A stretch of 33,884 nt of DNA from contig NZ_LMQP01000003.1 in assembly GCF_001425405.1 (NCBI RefSeq), forward strand, positions 901,825 to 935,708, read 5' to 3'. The stretch's first letter is position 1; every line of letters starts with the position of its first letter. This document shows, one piece after another, positions 13,829 through 21,416 of the stretch. This DNA comes from Sphingomonas sp. Leaf412. Lineage in GTDB: Bacteria; Pseudomonadota; Alphaproteobacteria; Sphingomonadales; Sphingomonadaceae. The notes under the pieces are model-generated. The model did no database searches. It worked only from the letters and a program-made list of their open reading frames with translations, and was not told the DNA's origin. The position numbers were made by a program, and so were the translations under genes.

Positions 13829-14725
13829 GTGATCCACGTCGTCCACCACCCATATTACGTGACCGAGGCGCCGCAGCGATCGACCTATCGCTGGGGCAAG
13901 AACGGCGCGATCCGCGACCTGCTGCTGGCTCAGGGCGAGGGCATCGCCTGGCACGAACCGGATGCGATGGGCGTCGCGGATATCGAGGCCGCACACGACG
14001 CGGACTATGTCGCGCAGGTCCTGTCCGCCGCGGTGCCGCGCGACAAGGAACGCCGCATCGGCTTCCCCGTCACCGCCGCGGTCGCGCGCCGCGCCGCCGT
14101 CGTGCCCGGCGGCACCTATCTCGCCGCCCGCCTCGCGCTCGACCACGGCTTCGCCGCCAACACCGCGGGCGGCAGCCATCATGCGCTGGCGGAGACAGGC
14201 GCGGGCTATTGCGTGTTCAACGACCTCGCCATCGCCGCGCACCGGCTGGCGGGGGAGGGGCGGCGCGTGCTGGTCGTCGACGTCGACGTGCATCAGGGCG
14301 ACGGCACCGCCGCGCTCACCGCCGGGCATCCGGGGATCGCGACCTATTCCATCCATGCGGAGAAGAACTTCCCGGCGCGAAAGGCCCGCTCGACCCTCGA
14401 CGTGCCGCTGCCCGACGCGACCGGCGACGCCTCCTATCTGGCGACGCTGGAGCAGACGCTCGCCCCGATGATCGCAGGGTTCGCGCCCGACCTGATCCTG
14501 TATCAGGCTGGCGTCGATCCCTACGCCGACGACCGCCTCGGCCGCCTGTCGCTAAGCGACGACGGCCTGGTCGCCCGCGAGCGGCTGGTGGCGCGCCTCG
14601 CGGGCGGGACCCCGATCGCCAGCACCGTGGGCGGCGGCTATGGCGACGACGTCATGGCGATCGCGCACCGCCACGTGCGCGCGATCCTGACGCTGGGGGA
14701 GGCTGTCGCCGCAGCCCGCGCGTAG
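13829..14725 (+). CDS. Histone deacetylase-like amidohydrolase (AcuC/APAH superfamily)
   Basis: A 298-residue zinc amidohydrolase of the arginase/deacetylase fold. The active-site set is complete: H117-H118 in GGSHHA, the zinc ligands D153 and H155 in DVDVHQGDGTA, D230 in QAGVDPYADD, and the transition-state Tyr Y271 in GGGYGDD. The GYCVFNDLAIAA block is also typical. The family includes acetoin-utilisation AcuC, acetylpolyamine amidohydrolases and bacterial protein lysine deacetylases; the substrate here is not known, and the protein is cytoplasmic. The start is inferred as GTG 13829 from the conserved opening IHVVHHPYYVT; no ATG fits and no ribosome site is visible, so the start is the least certain part. 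It lies divergent from the HSL esterase. Confidence 0.9.
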   Translation: MIHVVHHPYYVTEAPQRSTYRWGKNGAIRDLLLAQGEGIAWHEPDAMGVADIEAAHDADYVAQVLSAAVPRDKERRIGFPVTAAVARRAAVVPGGTYLAARLALDHGFAANTAGGSHHALAETGAGYCVFNDLAIAAHRLAGEGRRVLVVDVDVHQGDGTAALTAGHPGIATYSIHAEKNFPARKARSTLDVPLPDATGDASYLATLEQTLAPMIAGFAPDLILYQAGVDPYADDRLGRLSLSDDGLVARERLVARLAGGTPIASTVGGGYGDDVMAIAHRHVRAILTLGEAVAAARA

Positions 14726-14812
14726 CGCAGCTTCGCCCCGCCGCCCGCGAATCTTGGCTGGACCTGCCGCACCACAGGCGTAGAGACCGGGCGGGAGAGT
14801 GAAGGAACATCC

Positions 14813-16786
14813 ATGGCCACTGCCATCCACGACGTGACGCCCGCAGAATCGCAGGCGCATCCCGCCCCCGAATCCATCGTCGTGCGCTTCGCCGGCGATT
14901 CCGGCGACGGCATGCAGCTGACCGGGGGGCAGTTCACGCTGTCGACCGCGCTGGCGGGCAACGACCTCGCCACCTTCCCCGATTTCCCCGCAGAGATCCG
15001 CGCGCCGCTGGGCACGCTGTTCGGCGTCAGCGCGTTCCAGATCAACTTCGGCTCCACCGCGATCGAGACCGCGGGCGACATGCTCGACGTCCTCGTCGCG
15101 ATGAACCCCGCCGCGCTGAAGACCAACGTCGACGCGCTGAAGCCCGGCGGCCTCGTCATCGCGGACGAGGGCGAGTTCAACCAGCGCAACCTGGACAAGG
15201 CGAAATACACCGCCAGCCCGCTGGACGACGGCAGCCTCGCCAAATGGCAGGTGCTGCGCCTCAACATCTCGCAACTGACCGTCGATGCGGTGAAGCCGTT
15301 CGGCCTCGGCAACAAGGATGCGTTGCGCTGCAAGAACATGTGGACGCTGGGCCTGTCGCTGTGGATGTTCGATCGTGACCGGCAGCCGCTGGTCGACTGG
15401 CTGAAGGCGAAGTTTGCGAAGGCGCCGATGCTGGCGGAGGCGAACATCGCCGCGCTCAACGCCGGCCACGCCTATGGCGAAACCGCCGAACTAGGGGGCA
15501 ACGTGCGCCAGCACGCCGTCGCCGCCGCGCCCGCGGAACCGGGCCTGTACCGCACCGTCACGGGGGCGGAGGCGATCAGCCTGGGCCTCGTCGCGGGCGC
15601 GCAGCTCGCGCAATTGCCGATGTTCTTCGGCGGCTATCCGATCACCCCCGCCTCCGCGATCCTCCACCATCTGTCGCGGCTGAAGGAATTCGGCGTCACG
15701 ACCTTCCAGGCGGAGGACGAGATCGCCGCTATCGCATCCGCGATCGGCGCGTCCTACGCCGGGCAATTGGGCGTCACCTCTTCCTCCGGCCCCGGCATCG
15801 CGCTGAAGGGGGAGGCGATGGGCCTCGCGATCATGACCGAACTGCCGCTGGTCGTCGTCAATTCGCAGCGCGGCGGCCCGTCGACCGGCCTGCCGACGAA
15901 GACCGAACAGTCGGACCTGTATCAGGCGGTCTACGGCCGCAACGGCGACGCGCCGATGCCCGTCGTGTCCGCGCGCTCGGCTTCCGACTGTTTCGAGGTC
16001 GCGATCGAGGCGGTGCGCATCGCCACGACGTACATGACCCCCGTCATGCTGCTGACCGACGGCTATATCGCCAATGCGGCCGAGCCGTGGAAGGTGCCCG
16101 ATACCAGCACGCTGGAACCGTTCCCCGTCACCTTCCTGGAGGAAGCGCCGGCGGAGGGCTTCCTCCCCTATTCCCGCGACGAGAAGCTGGCGCGCCCGTG
16201 GGTGAAGCCCGGCACCCCCGGCCTGCTCCACCGCATCGGCGGGATCGAGAAGAAGCAGGGCACGGGCAACATCGACTATTCGCCCGCCAACCACCAGGAA
16301 ATGACCGACACGCGCAAGGCGAAGGTCGACGGCATCGTCGTCCCCGACCAGCAGGTCGAACTGGGCGAGACGAGCGGAAAGCTGGTCGTCGTCGGCTGGG
16401 GCAGCACCTTCGGCCCGATCCATCAGGCGGTCCGTCGCGCGCGCCGCAAGGGCGTCGACGTGGCGCACGTCCACATCCGCCACATCTGGCCGCTGCCGCA
16501 GAATCTGGGTGTCCTACTTCGCGGCTATGAGCATATCCTGGTCCCCGAAATGAACACCGGACAGCTCAAGACGGTCCTGCGCGACCAGTATCTGGTCGAC
16601 GCGAAACCGCTGAACAAGGTCAGCGGCCAGCCCTTCCGCATTTCGGAGATCGAGGACGCGATCGCGACCTTCTTCGACGGCGTGCCCGGGAACGAGGGTG
16701 GGACCGTCCCGCCCAACGACGTGCAGCTGCCCGGCGGGGAGCAGGGGCACGACGACGGTTCGTTGCACGGGGGGCCGTCCGCGTGA
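14813..16786 (+). CDS. korA: 2-oxoacid:ferredoxin oxidoreductase subunit alpha (gamma-alpha fusion)
   Basis: The 657-residue large subunit of a two-subunit 2-oxoacid:ferredoxin oxidoreductase, most likely 2-oxoglutarate:ferredoxin oxidoreductase. It oxidatively decarboxylates a 2-oxoacid with CoA to acyl-CoA and reduced ferredoxin. The N-terminal gamma domain (about 23-210) begins VVRFAGDSGDGMQLTGGQF; the alpha domain starts near 240 with GAEAISLGLVAGAQLAQLPMFFGGYPITPAS, and continues with FQAEDEIAAIASAIGASYAG, SSGPGIALKGEAMGL and NSQRGGPSTGLPTKTEQSDL, which hold the TPP-site and substrate contacts. This subunit carries no Fe-S motif, as usual. GAAGGAA stands before the ATG. korB follows after 61 bases. 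The substrate choice (2-oxoglutarate against pyruvate) is inferred from similarity in style, not proven. Confidence 0.94.
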   Translation: MATAIHDVTPAESQAHPAPESIVVRFAGDSGDGMQLTGGQFTLSTALAGNDLATFPDFPAEIRAPLGTLFGVSAFQINFGSTAIETAGDMLDVLVAMNPAALKTNVDALKPGGLVIADEGEFNQRNLDKAKYTASPLDDGSLAKWQVLRLNISQLTVDAVKPFGLGNKDALRCKNMWTLGLSLWMFDRDRQPLVDWLKAKFAKAPMLAEANIAALNAGHAYGETAELGGNVRQHAVAAAPAEPGLYRTVTGAEAISLGLVAGAQLAQLPMFFGGYPITPASAILHHLSRLKEFGVTTFQAEDEIAAIASAIGASYAGQLGVTSSSGPGIALKGEAMGLAIMTELPLVVVNSQRGGPSTGLPTKTEQSDLYQAVYGRNGDAPMPVVSARSASDCFEVAIEAVRIATTYMTPVMLLTDGYIANAAEPWKVPDTSTLEPFPVTFLEEAPAEGFLPYSRDEKLARPWVKPGTPGLLHRIGGIEKKQGTGNIDYSPANHQEMTDTRKAKVDGIVVPDQQVELGETSGKLVVVGWGSTFGPIHQAVRRARRKGVDVAHVHIRHIWPLPQNLGVLLRGYEHILVPEMNTGQLKTVLRDQYLVDAKPLNKVSGQPFRISEIEDAIATFFDGVPGNEGGTVPPNDVQLPGGEQGHDDGSLHGGPSA

Positions 16787-16847
16787 CCGTCCGTACCGCG
16801 CTATCGATTCAACATTCGCAACATTCGCCGACAGGGAAAGCCGTCGT

Positions 16848-17867
16848 ATGAACGACATGACGCCCATCACGACCAAGCCCAAGGATTGGGAAACCGATCA
16901 GGAAGTCCGCTGGTGCCCCGGCTGCGGCGACTATGCGATCCTGAAGGCGGTACAGCGCACGATGCCGGAAATCGGCGCGCGCGCGGAAAACACCGTGTTC
17001 GTGTCCGGTATCGGCTGTTCGTCGCGCTTCCCCTATTACATGGAAACCTACGGCTTCCACACCATCCACGGCCGCGCGCCCGCGGTGGCGACCGGGGTGA
17101 AGCTCGCCAATCCCGAACTGGACGTGTGGATCATCACCGGCGACGGCGATGCGCTCAGCATCGGCGGCAACCACACGATGCACCTGATCCGGCGGAACCT
17201 CGACTGCCAGTTTCTGCTGTTCAACAACGAAATCTACGGCCTGACGAAGGGGCAATATTCCCCCACGTCGCGCGTCGGCACGCAATCCCCGTCGACGCCG
17301 TTCGGCTCGGTCGACCGCCCCGCCAACCCCTGCGCCTTCGCGCTGGGCAGCGGCGCGCGGTTCGTGGCGCGCGGGATCGACGTCAGCAAGAACCTCGTCG
17401 GCGTGCTGAAGGCGGCCTATGCGCACAAGGGCACCAGCTTCGTCGAGATCTTCCAGAACTGTATCGTCTACAACGACGACGTCTTCGCCCCCTTCACCGA
17501 TCGCAAGCAGGGCGCGGACCAGAACCAGTTGTGGGTCGAGGACGGCCAGAAGCTGACCTATGCCGGCGGTACGAAGGGCCTGGCGCTCGACCGCGACCGG
17601 CTGGCGCTGAAGGTCGTCGCCGCCGACGATCCCGACGTGATCGTGCACGACAAGACGAACCGCGCCGTCGCGCACATGCTGGTCGAGATGCCGTTCGGCG
17701 ACTTCCCGATGGCGCTGGGCATCCTGTACGAGGATCCCGCGCCCACGTTCGAAAGCGCGGTCGTGGCGCAGAACGCGGCGGTCAGCGCGGGGAAGAAGCC
17801 CGATCTGGCGAAGCTGCTGTCCAAGGGGCAGACGTGGATGGTGGACAAGGAACCGCGCGCGGAATGA
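16848..17867 (+). CDS. korB: 2-oxoacid:ferredoxin oxidoreductase subunit beta
   Basis: The 339-residue beta subunit that binds thiamine diphosphate and one 4Fe-4S cluster. The cluster ligands expected in the family are present: C23 and C26 in WCPGCGDY, C57 in GIGCSSRF, and C205 in EIFQNCIVYND. The TPP motif is GDGDALSIGGNH followed by NNEIYGLTKGQYSPTS. It forms the working enzyme with KorA, encoded just upstream. The start at 16848 has AGGGAAAG nine bases before it; an in-frame ATG at 16857 is possible. A longer open frame to 16698 only reflects the absence of stops in the end of korA. The 61-base space between the genes contains CAACATTCG twice in tandem. No ferredoxin gene is nearby. The gene runs tail to tail into the STAS-like gene, with 21 bases between stops. 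Confidence 0.95.
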   Translation: MNDMTPITTKPKDWETDQEVRWCPGCGDYAILKAVQRTMPEIGARAENTVFVSGIGCSSRFPYYMETYGFHTIHGRAPAVATGVKLANPELDVWIITGDGDALSIGGNHTMHLIRRNLDCQFLLFNNEIYGLTKGQYSPTSRVGTQSPSTPFGSVDRPANPCAFALGSGARFVARGIDVSKNLVGVLKAAYAHKGTSFVEIFQNCIVYNDDVFAPFTDRKQGADQNQLWVEDGQKLTYAGGTKGLALDRDRLALKVVAADDPDVIVHDKTNRAVAHMLVEMPFGDFPMALGILYEDPAPTFESAVVAQNAAVSAGKKPDLAKLLSKGQTWMVDKEPRAE

Positions 17868-17888
17868 CGGAACGGCGCCGCGTCGCGG

Positions 17889-18272
17889 TCAATGGACCGT
17901 GGCGCGGCCCAGCAGCCACGCGATCGCGGCGCGGCGATCGTCGAACACGCGCAGGTTTACGCGGTCGCTTCGCACCCGTGCCATTTGCAGGTGGACCAGC
18001 GGCGACCCGGTGACCAACGCCACACGCCGCGCCCAGATCGCGCTGTAGATCGGGTCGGTGAAATAGGTGGCGAAGCGGGCGAGCACCTTGGGGGAGGCGA
18101 TGTCGAGCCGCGCGAAATCGTACAGCGTGACATGGCTCCCCGCGCGCTCTCCCAGCGAGCGGATCGCGCCGTGCAGCGCGCCGGCCGCTTCCCCGATCTC
18201 CGCTTCCGTCACGAACCCTTCCGCCACGACGTTGACCATCGCGTGCGACCGATCCACCACGACCTTGTACAT
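17889..18272 (-). CDS. Small STAS/SpoIIAA-like domain protein
   Basis: The gene encodes 127 residues with no signal or membrane segment. The order of short strands and amphipathic helices (MYKVVVDRSHAMVNVVAEGFV, an Ala-rich helix, VTLYDFARLDIASP, a helix with FATYFTDPI, RRVALVTGSPLVHLQMARV, and LRVFDDRRAAIAWLL at the end) resembles the STAS/SEC14-like proteins found in many alphaproteobacteria. Their function is largely unknown; some bind lipids or act in partner switching. It lies 72 bases downstream of leuA on the same strand and could be cotranscribed, but nothing links it to leucine synthesis. The family placement is moderate and rests on pattern only. Confidence 0.75.
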   Translation of the reverse strand: MYKVVVDRSHAMVNVVAEGFVTEAEIGEAAGALHGAIRSLGERAGSHVTLYDFARLDIASPKVLARFATYFTDPIYSAIWARRVALVTGSPLVHLQMARVRSDRVNLRVFDDRRAAIAWLLGRATVH

Positions 18273-18344
18273 CGCGTCATCCCCTCCCGCCCGACATAGG
18301 GCCGGGACGGTTAAGGACGGATTGCACCGATCCGGACGTTCTTC

Positions 18345-20003
18345 CTACGCCCGGTTCGCCGCCGACAGGATCGCCCGCACGCTCGCGGTCGCGACGTCGG
18401 TGTCGATCCCCACGCCCCAGACGGTCCGCCCGTCGTCGGCCCTGCACTCGACATAGGCGACCGCCTGCGCCGTCGCGCCGTGCCCGATCGCATGTTCGGC
18501 ATAATCGACCACGTCCAGCGTCGGCCCCGTACTCTCCGCCAGCGCCGCGACGACCCCCGATATCAGCCCGTTGCCCCGGCCGGACAGCGACCTTTCCTCC
18601 CCGTCGATCGCGACCCGCCCGACGAACAGCCGGTCGCCGTGCGCCCCCGTCTCCTCGTAATCGCGCAGCTCGATCCGGTCCGTACCCGTGGGCAGGTACG
18701 TCGCCTCGAAACATCCCCAGATGTCCGCGGCGTTCAGTTCGCGGCTGCCCTCGTCCGCCAGCGCCTGCACGTGCCGGGAGAAGTCCGCCTGAAGCCGCTT
18801 GGGCAGCTTCAGGCCCTTGTCCTGCTCCAATACCCACGCGACGCCGCCCTTGCCCGATTGCGAATTGACGCGGATCACCGCCTCGTAGCTGCGTCCCAGG
18901 TCGGCGGGATCGATCGGCAGGTACGGCACCTCCCAATAATCGTCGTTCCGCTCGGCCTGCGCGGTGAACCCCTTCTTGATCGCGTCCTGGTGCGATCCGG
19001 AAAAGGCGGTGAAGACCAGTTCGCCGGCATAGGGCGTGCGCGGGTGGACCGTGATGTTGGTGGCATATTCCACCGTCTTCACCACGGCGTCGATGTCCGA
19101 CAGGTCGAGGCCGGGGTCGATCCCCTGCGTGTACATGTTCAGCGCCACGGTCACGAGGTCGCAATTCCCCGTCCGCTCGCCATTGCCCAGCAGGCACCCC
19201 TCGACCCGGTCCGCCCCCGCCATCAATCCCAGTTCCGCCGCCGCGACGCCCGTGCCGCGGTCGTTGTGGGTATGCAGCGAGATCACCGCGGCGTCGCGGT
19301 TTGGCAGGTGGCGGCAGAACCACTCGATCTGGTCGGCGTAGACGTTGGGCGTCGCGCATTCGACCGTCGCGGGCAGGTTCAGGATGATCGGCGCGTCCGT
19401 CGTCGGGAGCAGCACCTCCATGACCGCGGCACAGACCTCGACCGAGAAATCGAGTTCGGCGGTGGAGAAGGTCTCGGGCGAATATTCGAACTGCCATTTC
19501 ACGTCGGGCTGTTTCGCCGCCTCGTCGCGCAGCACCTTCGCGCCCTCGACCGCGATGCCCTTCACCTGCTCGCGGGTCATGCCGAACACGATCTTGCGCC
19601 ACGCCGGGCTGACCGCATTGTAAAGGTGGACGATCGCGCGGTTCGCGCCCTTCAGGCTGGCGAAGCTGGTCTCGATCAGGTCGCGGCGCGATTGCGTCAG
19701 CACCTGGACCGCCACGTCGTCGGGCACGCGGCCGGACCGGACGAGCCCGCTGATGAAATCGAACTCGGTCGCGCCCGCGCTGGGGAAGCCGACCTCGATC
19801 TCCTTCAGCCCGACCTTCACCAGCAGGTCGAAAAAGCGCGTCTTCTTCTCCGCGTCCATCGGATCGATCAACGCCTGGTTCCCGTCGCGCAGGTCGGTGG
19901 ACAGCCAGCGCGGCGCGGTCGTGATCGTCCGCGACGGCCACGTGCGGTCGGGGATGTCGATGGCGGGGAAGGGGCGGTACTTGACGGAAGGATCGCGCAG
20001 CAT
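18345..20003 (-). CDS. leuA: 2-isopropylmalate synthase
   Basis: A 552-residue enzyme that condenses acetyl-CoA with 2-oxoisovalerate to 2-isopropylmalate, the committed step of leucine synthesis. The TIM-barrel catalytic part holds STDLRDGNQAL with the catalytic Arg and metal-binding Asp, VGFPSAGATEFDF, and HTHNDRGTGVAAAELGL with the His-x-His metal ligands, then GNGERTGNCDL. The C-terminal LeuA dimer domain, the leucine feedback site, begins around residue 430 and includes GRGNGLISGVVAAL and AYVECRADDGRTVWGVGIDTD. Length and opening (MLRDPSVKYRPFPAIDIPDRTWPSR) match the long LeuA class. ATG 20003 is chosen over GTG 20015 on that opening; no strong ribosome site precedes either. A leader peptide and stem upstream (20042-20133) suggest attenuation by leucine supply. 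Confidence 0.97.
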   Translation of the reverse strand: MLRDPSVKYRPFPAIDIPDRTWPSRTITTAPRWLSTDLRDGNQALIDPMDAEKKTRFFDLLVKVGLKEIEVGFPSAGATEFDFISGLVRSGRVPDDVAVQVLTQSRRDLIETSFASLKGANRAIVHLYNAVSPAWRKIVFGMTREQVKGIAVEGAKVLRDEAAKQPDVKWQFEYSPETFSTAELDFSVEVCAAVMEVLLPTTDAPIILNLPATVECATPNVYADQIEWFCRHLPNRDAAVISLHTHNDRGTGVAAAELGLMAGADRVEGCLLGNGERTGNCDLVTVALNMYTQGIDPGLDLSDIDAVVKTVEYATNITVHPRTPYAGELVFTAFSGSHQDAIKKGFTAQAERNDDYWEVPYLPIDPADLGRSYEAVIRVNSQSGKGGVAWVLEQDKGLKLPKRLQADFSRHVQALADEGSRELNAADIWGCFEATYLPTGTDRIELRDYEETGAHGDRLFVGRVAIDGEERSLSGRGNGLISGVVAALAESTGPTLDVVDYAEHAIGHGATAQAVAYVECRADDGRTVWGVGIDTDVATASVRAILSAANRA

Positions 20004-20041
20004 GGCCGGTCTCACGATGGGAGCGAGGGGAGGTCGGTCAG

Positions 20042-20096
20042 GCCCTTAGGCGCGTGGCGTGCGCGGGGCACGCGAAACGACGGCGCGCCTAAGGGC
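20042..20096 (-). promoter_or_regulatory. Candidate leuA attenuator stem-loop
   Basis: GCCCTTAGGCGCG at 20042-20054 is the exact reverse complement of 20084-20096, a perfect 13-bp stem. Between them GCGTGC (20057-20062) and GCACGC (20068-20073) form an inner 6-bp stem with a 5-base loop. The leader-proximal arm contains the end and the TAG stop of the leader peptide, so a ribosome stalled at the Leu codons just before would cover it and open the structure. The other arm ends 38 bases before the leuA ATG. No T-run follows, so simple intrinsic termination is not shown; Rho-dependent or translational control is possible. Confidence 0.7.
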
Positions 20097-20133
20097 GCGT
20101 AAGTCGTAGCGCGAGGGGCGGCAACGTCGTCAT
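20089..20133 (-). CDS. leuA leader peptide (14 codons, four Leu)
   Basis: The reading frame ATG 20133 to TAG 20089 encodes MTTLPPLALRLTRP. Four of 14 codons are Leu, and they are TTG, CTC, CTA and CTT, in a region where real genes use almost only CTG and CTC. The last two Leu codons (CTA at 20107-20109 and CTT at 20101-20103) stand 5 to 11 bases before the first arm of the stem. It lies 85 bases before leuA on the same strand. This is the classic form of an attenuation leader for leucine genes, known from enterobacteria and also from alphaproteobacterial leuA genes. No good ribosome site is seen before the ATG, which is the main weakness. Too short for ordinary gene finders. Confidence 0.72.
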   Translation of the reverse strand: MTTLPPLALRLTRP

Positions 20134-20229
20134 GCCGGGCGACGATGGCCCGTCGCGCCCACCCTGTCCAGCGCGGAATGCGATGCTTTACCGTCCGGCA
20201 AGGATTGCACGGCAGGAAAGTCCCGCAGG

Positions 20230-20643
20230 ATGACGGGACGAGAATCGATGTTGCAGGTCGTTTACATCAGTACGGCGGTGGCCGGCCTGCCCGCGGATAT
20301 CGACGATATCCTGGCGGTATCGCGCCGCAACAACGCGCGCGACGATGTCACCGGGCTGCTCTACGCCGACGGCCGCCGCTTCCTCCAGGCGCTGGAGGGG
20401 CCGGAACGGCAGGTGGAGGCGGCGCTGATCCGGATCGCCGCGGACCCGCGTCACCGCGCGATCGTCACCCTGTCGCACCGCATCGTCGCCGCGCGCGAAT
20501 TCGGGGCGTGGGAAATGGCGGTGCGGCGGCCGGGGGACGATGGCGCGGACTTCGTCGCGCGGGTCGATCGCCTGATCGCCGGAGCCGCGCCCGCGGTGCG
20601 GGGCACGTTCGCCGGCTTCCTTCAGGTCCGCCGCGCCGCCTGA
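20230..20643 (+). CDS. BLUF-domain blue-light photoreceptor, short form
   Basis: A 137-residue protein made of a single BLUF domain, which binds FAD and senses blue light through a Tyr-Gln hydrogen-bond switch. The key residues are placed as in AppA: Y12 in VVYIST, N34/N35 in RRNNARDDVTGLLY, Q53 in RRFLQALEG, and the semi-conserved Trp W94 in EFGAWEMAV. A C-terminal helix pair (ADFVARVDRLIAG, then FAGFLQVRR) follows, as in short BLUF proteins; there is no EAL, cyclase or DNA-binding part, so it must act through a partner. The start may be ATG 20230 or ATG 20248 (MLQVVYIS), the second lying closer to the family form. It is divergent from leuA and convergent with the YceI gene, 4 bases apart. 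Confidence 0.93.
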   Translation: MTGRESMLQVVYISTAVAGLPADIDDILAVSRRNNARDDVTGLLYADGRRFLQALEGPERQVEAALIRIAADPRHRAIVTLSHRIVAAREFGAWEMAVRRPGDDGADFVARVDRLIAGAAPAVRGTFAGFLQVRRAA

Positions 20644-20647
20644 CGCG

Positions 20648-21286
20648 TCACTGCTTCACGAAGGCGACGACGATGTCCAGCTTGATCGCGTCGGACACCA
20701 TCGGGATGCCGTAGCCGATGCCGAACTCGCTGCGCCGGATCGTGCCGGTCGCGGTGAACCCGACATTCTCGCCGCCGCCCATCTGCGCCGGGCCCTTGCC
20801 CGCGCCGTAGAACGCCGCCTGCAACGTCACCGGGCGCGTGACGCCGTTCAGGGTGAGATTGCCGGTGATCGTCGCATTCTGCCCCGTCGCGGCGACCCTC
20901 GTCGATACGAAGCGCGCATCCGCCGGGCTGGCGCCGAAGAAGTCGGCCTTGCCCCCGTCCTTGCCCGCGCGCAGCAGGTGGCTGGTCAGCCCCGCCGATG
21001 CCGTGATCACCTTCGACACCGGGATCGTGACGTCGACCTTCGCCTTGCTCGGCGCCTTGGGATCCAGTTCCAGCGTGCCCGTCACGTCGCCGAAGATGCC
21101 CGAATAGGGCGTGAAGCCCAGATGATCGACGGTCCAGGTGACGAGCGAGTGACCCGGATCGGTCTTGTACGTCCCGCCGCTGACGCGGCGCGGGTCCTTT
21201 GCGCCCGGCTTGGTCGTGGGCGCCTGCGCGGACAGCGGGGCCGAAACGACGGCGGCGGCAAGGGCGGCGGCGATGATGAGGCGCAT
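20648..21286 (-). CDS. YceI family periplasmic protein
   Basis: A 212-residue exported protein. The signal peptide is clear (MRLIIAAALAAAVVSAPLSAQA). The mature part is a YceI lipocalin-like barrel: GTYKTDPGHSLVTWTVDHLGFTPYSGIFGDVTGTLELDP, VDVTIPVSKVITASAGLTSHLL, DFFGASPADARFVSTRV, then GNLTLNGVTRPVTLQAAFYG and the end RRSEFGIGYGIPMVSDAIKLDIVVAF. YceI proteins bind polyprenyl chains or other amphiphiles in the periplasm; their physiological roles range from isoprenoid transport to stress response. AGGGAGA stands five bases before the ATG. The gene is convergent with BLUF and divergent from radA, with 130 bases between those starts. The partner membrane cytochrome b561 gene often found beside yceI is not here. 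Confidence 0.95.
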   Translation of the reverse strand: MRLIIAAALAAAVVSAPLSAQAPTTKPGAKDPRRVSGGTYKTDPGHSLVTWTVDHLGFTPYSGIFGDVTGTLELDPKAPSKAKVDVTIPVSKVITASAGLTSHLLRAGKDGGKADFFGASPADARFVSTRVAATGQNATITGNLTLNGVTRPVTLQAAFYGAGKGPAQMGGGENVGFTATGTIRRSEFGIGYGIPMVSDAIKLDIVVAFVKQ

Positions 21287-21416
21287 GATGATCTCCCTGT
21301 CTTCTCGCGCGGTTGGACCACAACCCGCGCGCCCGCGATAGTCCCACGACCCGAAACGGCGCGTTTTCGCACGGTGGCCCGTTCCCTTCCTGTTCCATAT
21401 CGGCTAGGGCCGCGGC

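Noticed and set aside
16810..16827. Tandem CAACATTCG repeat between korA and korB as an operator
   Set aside because: Two copies of nine bases can arise by chance and no palindrome or promoter goes with them; mentioned only as a remark.
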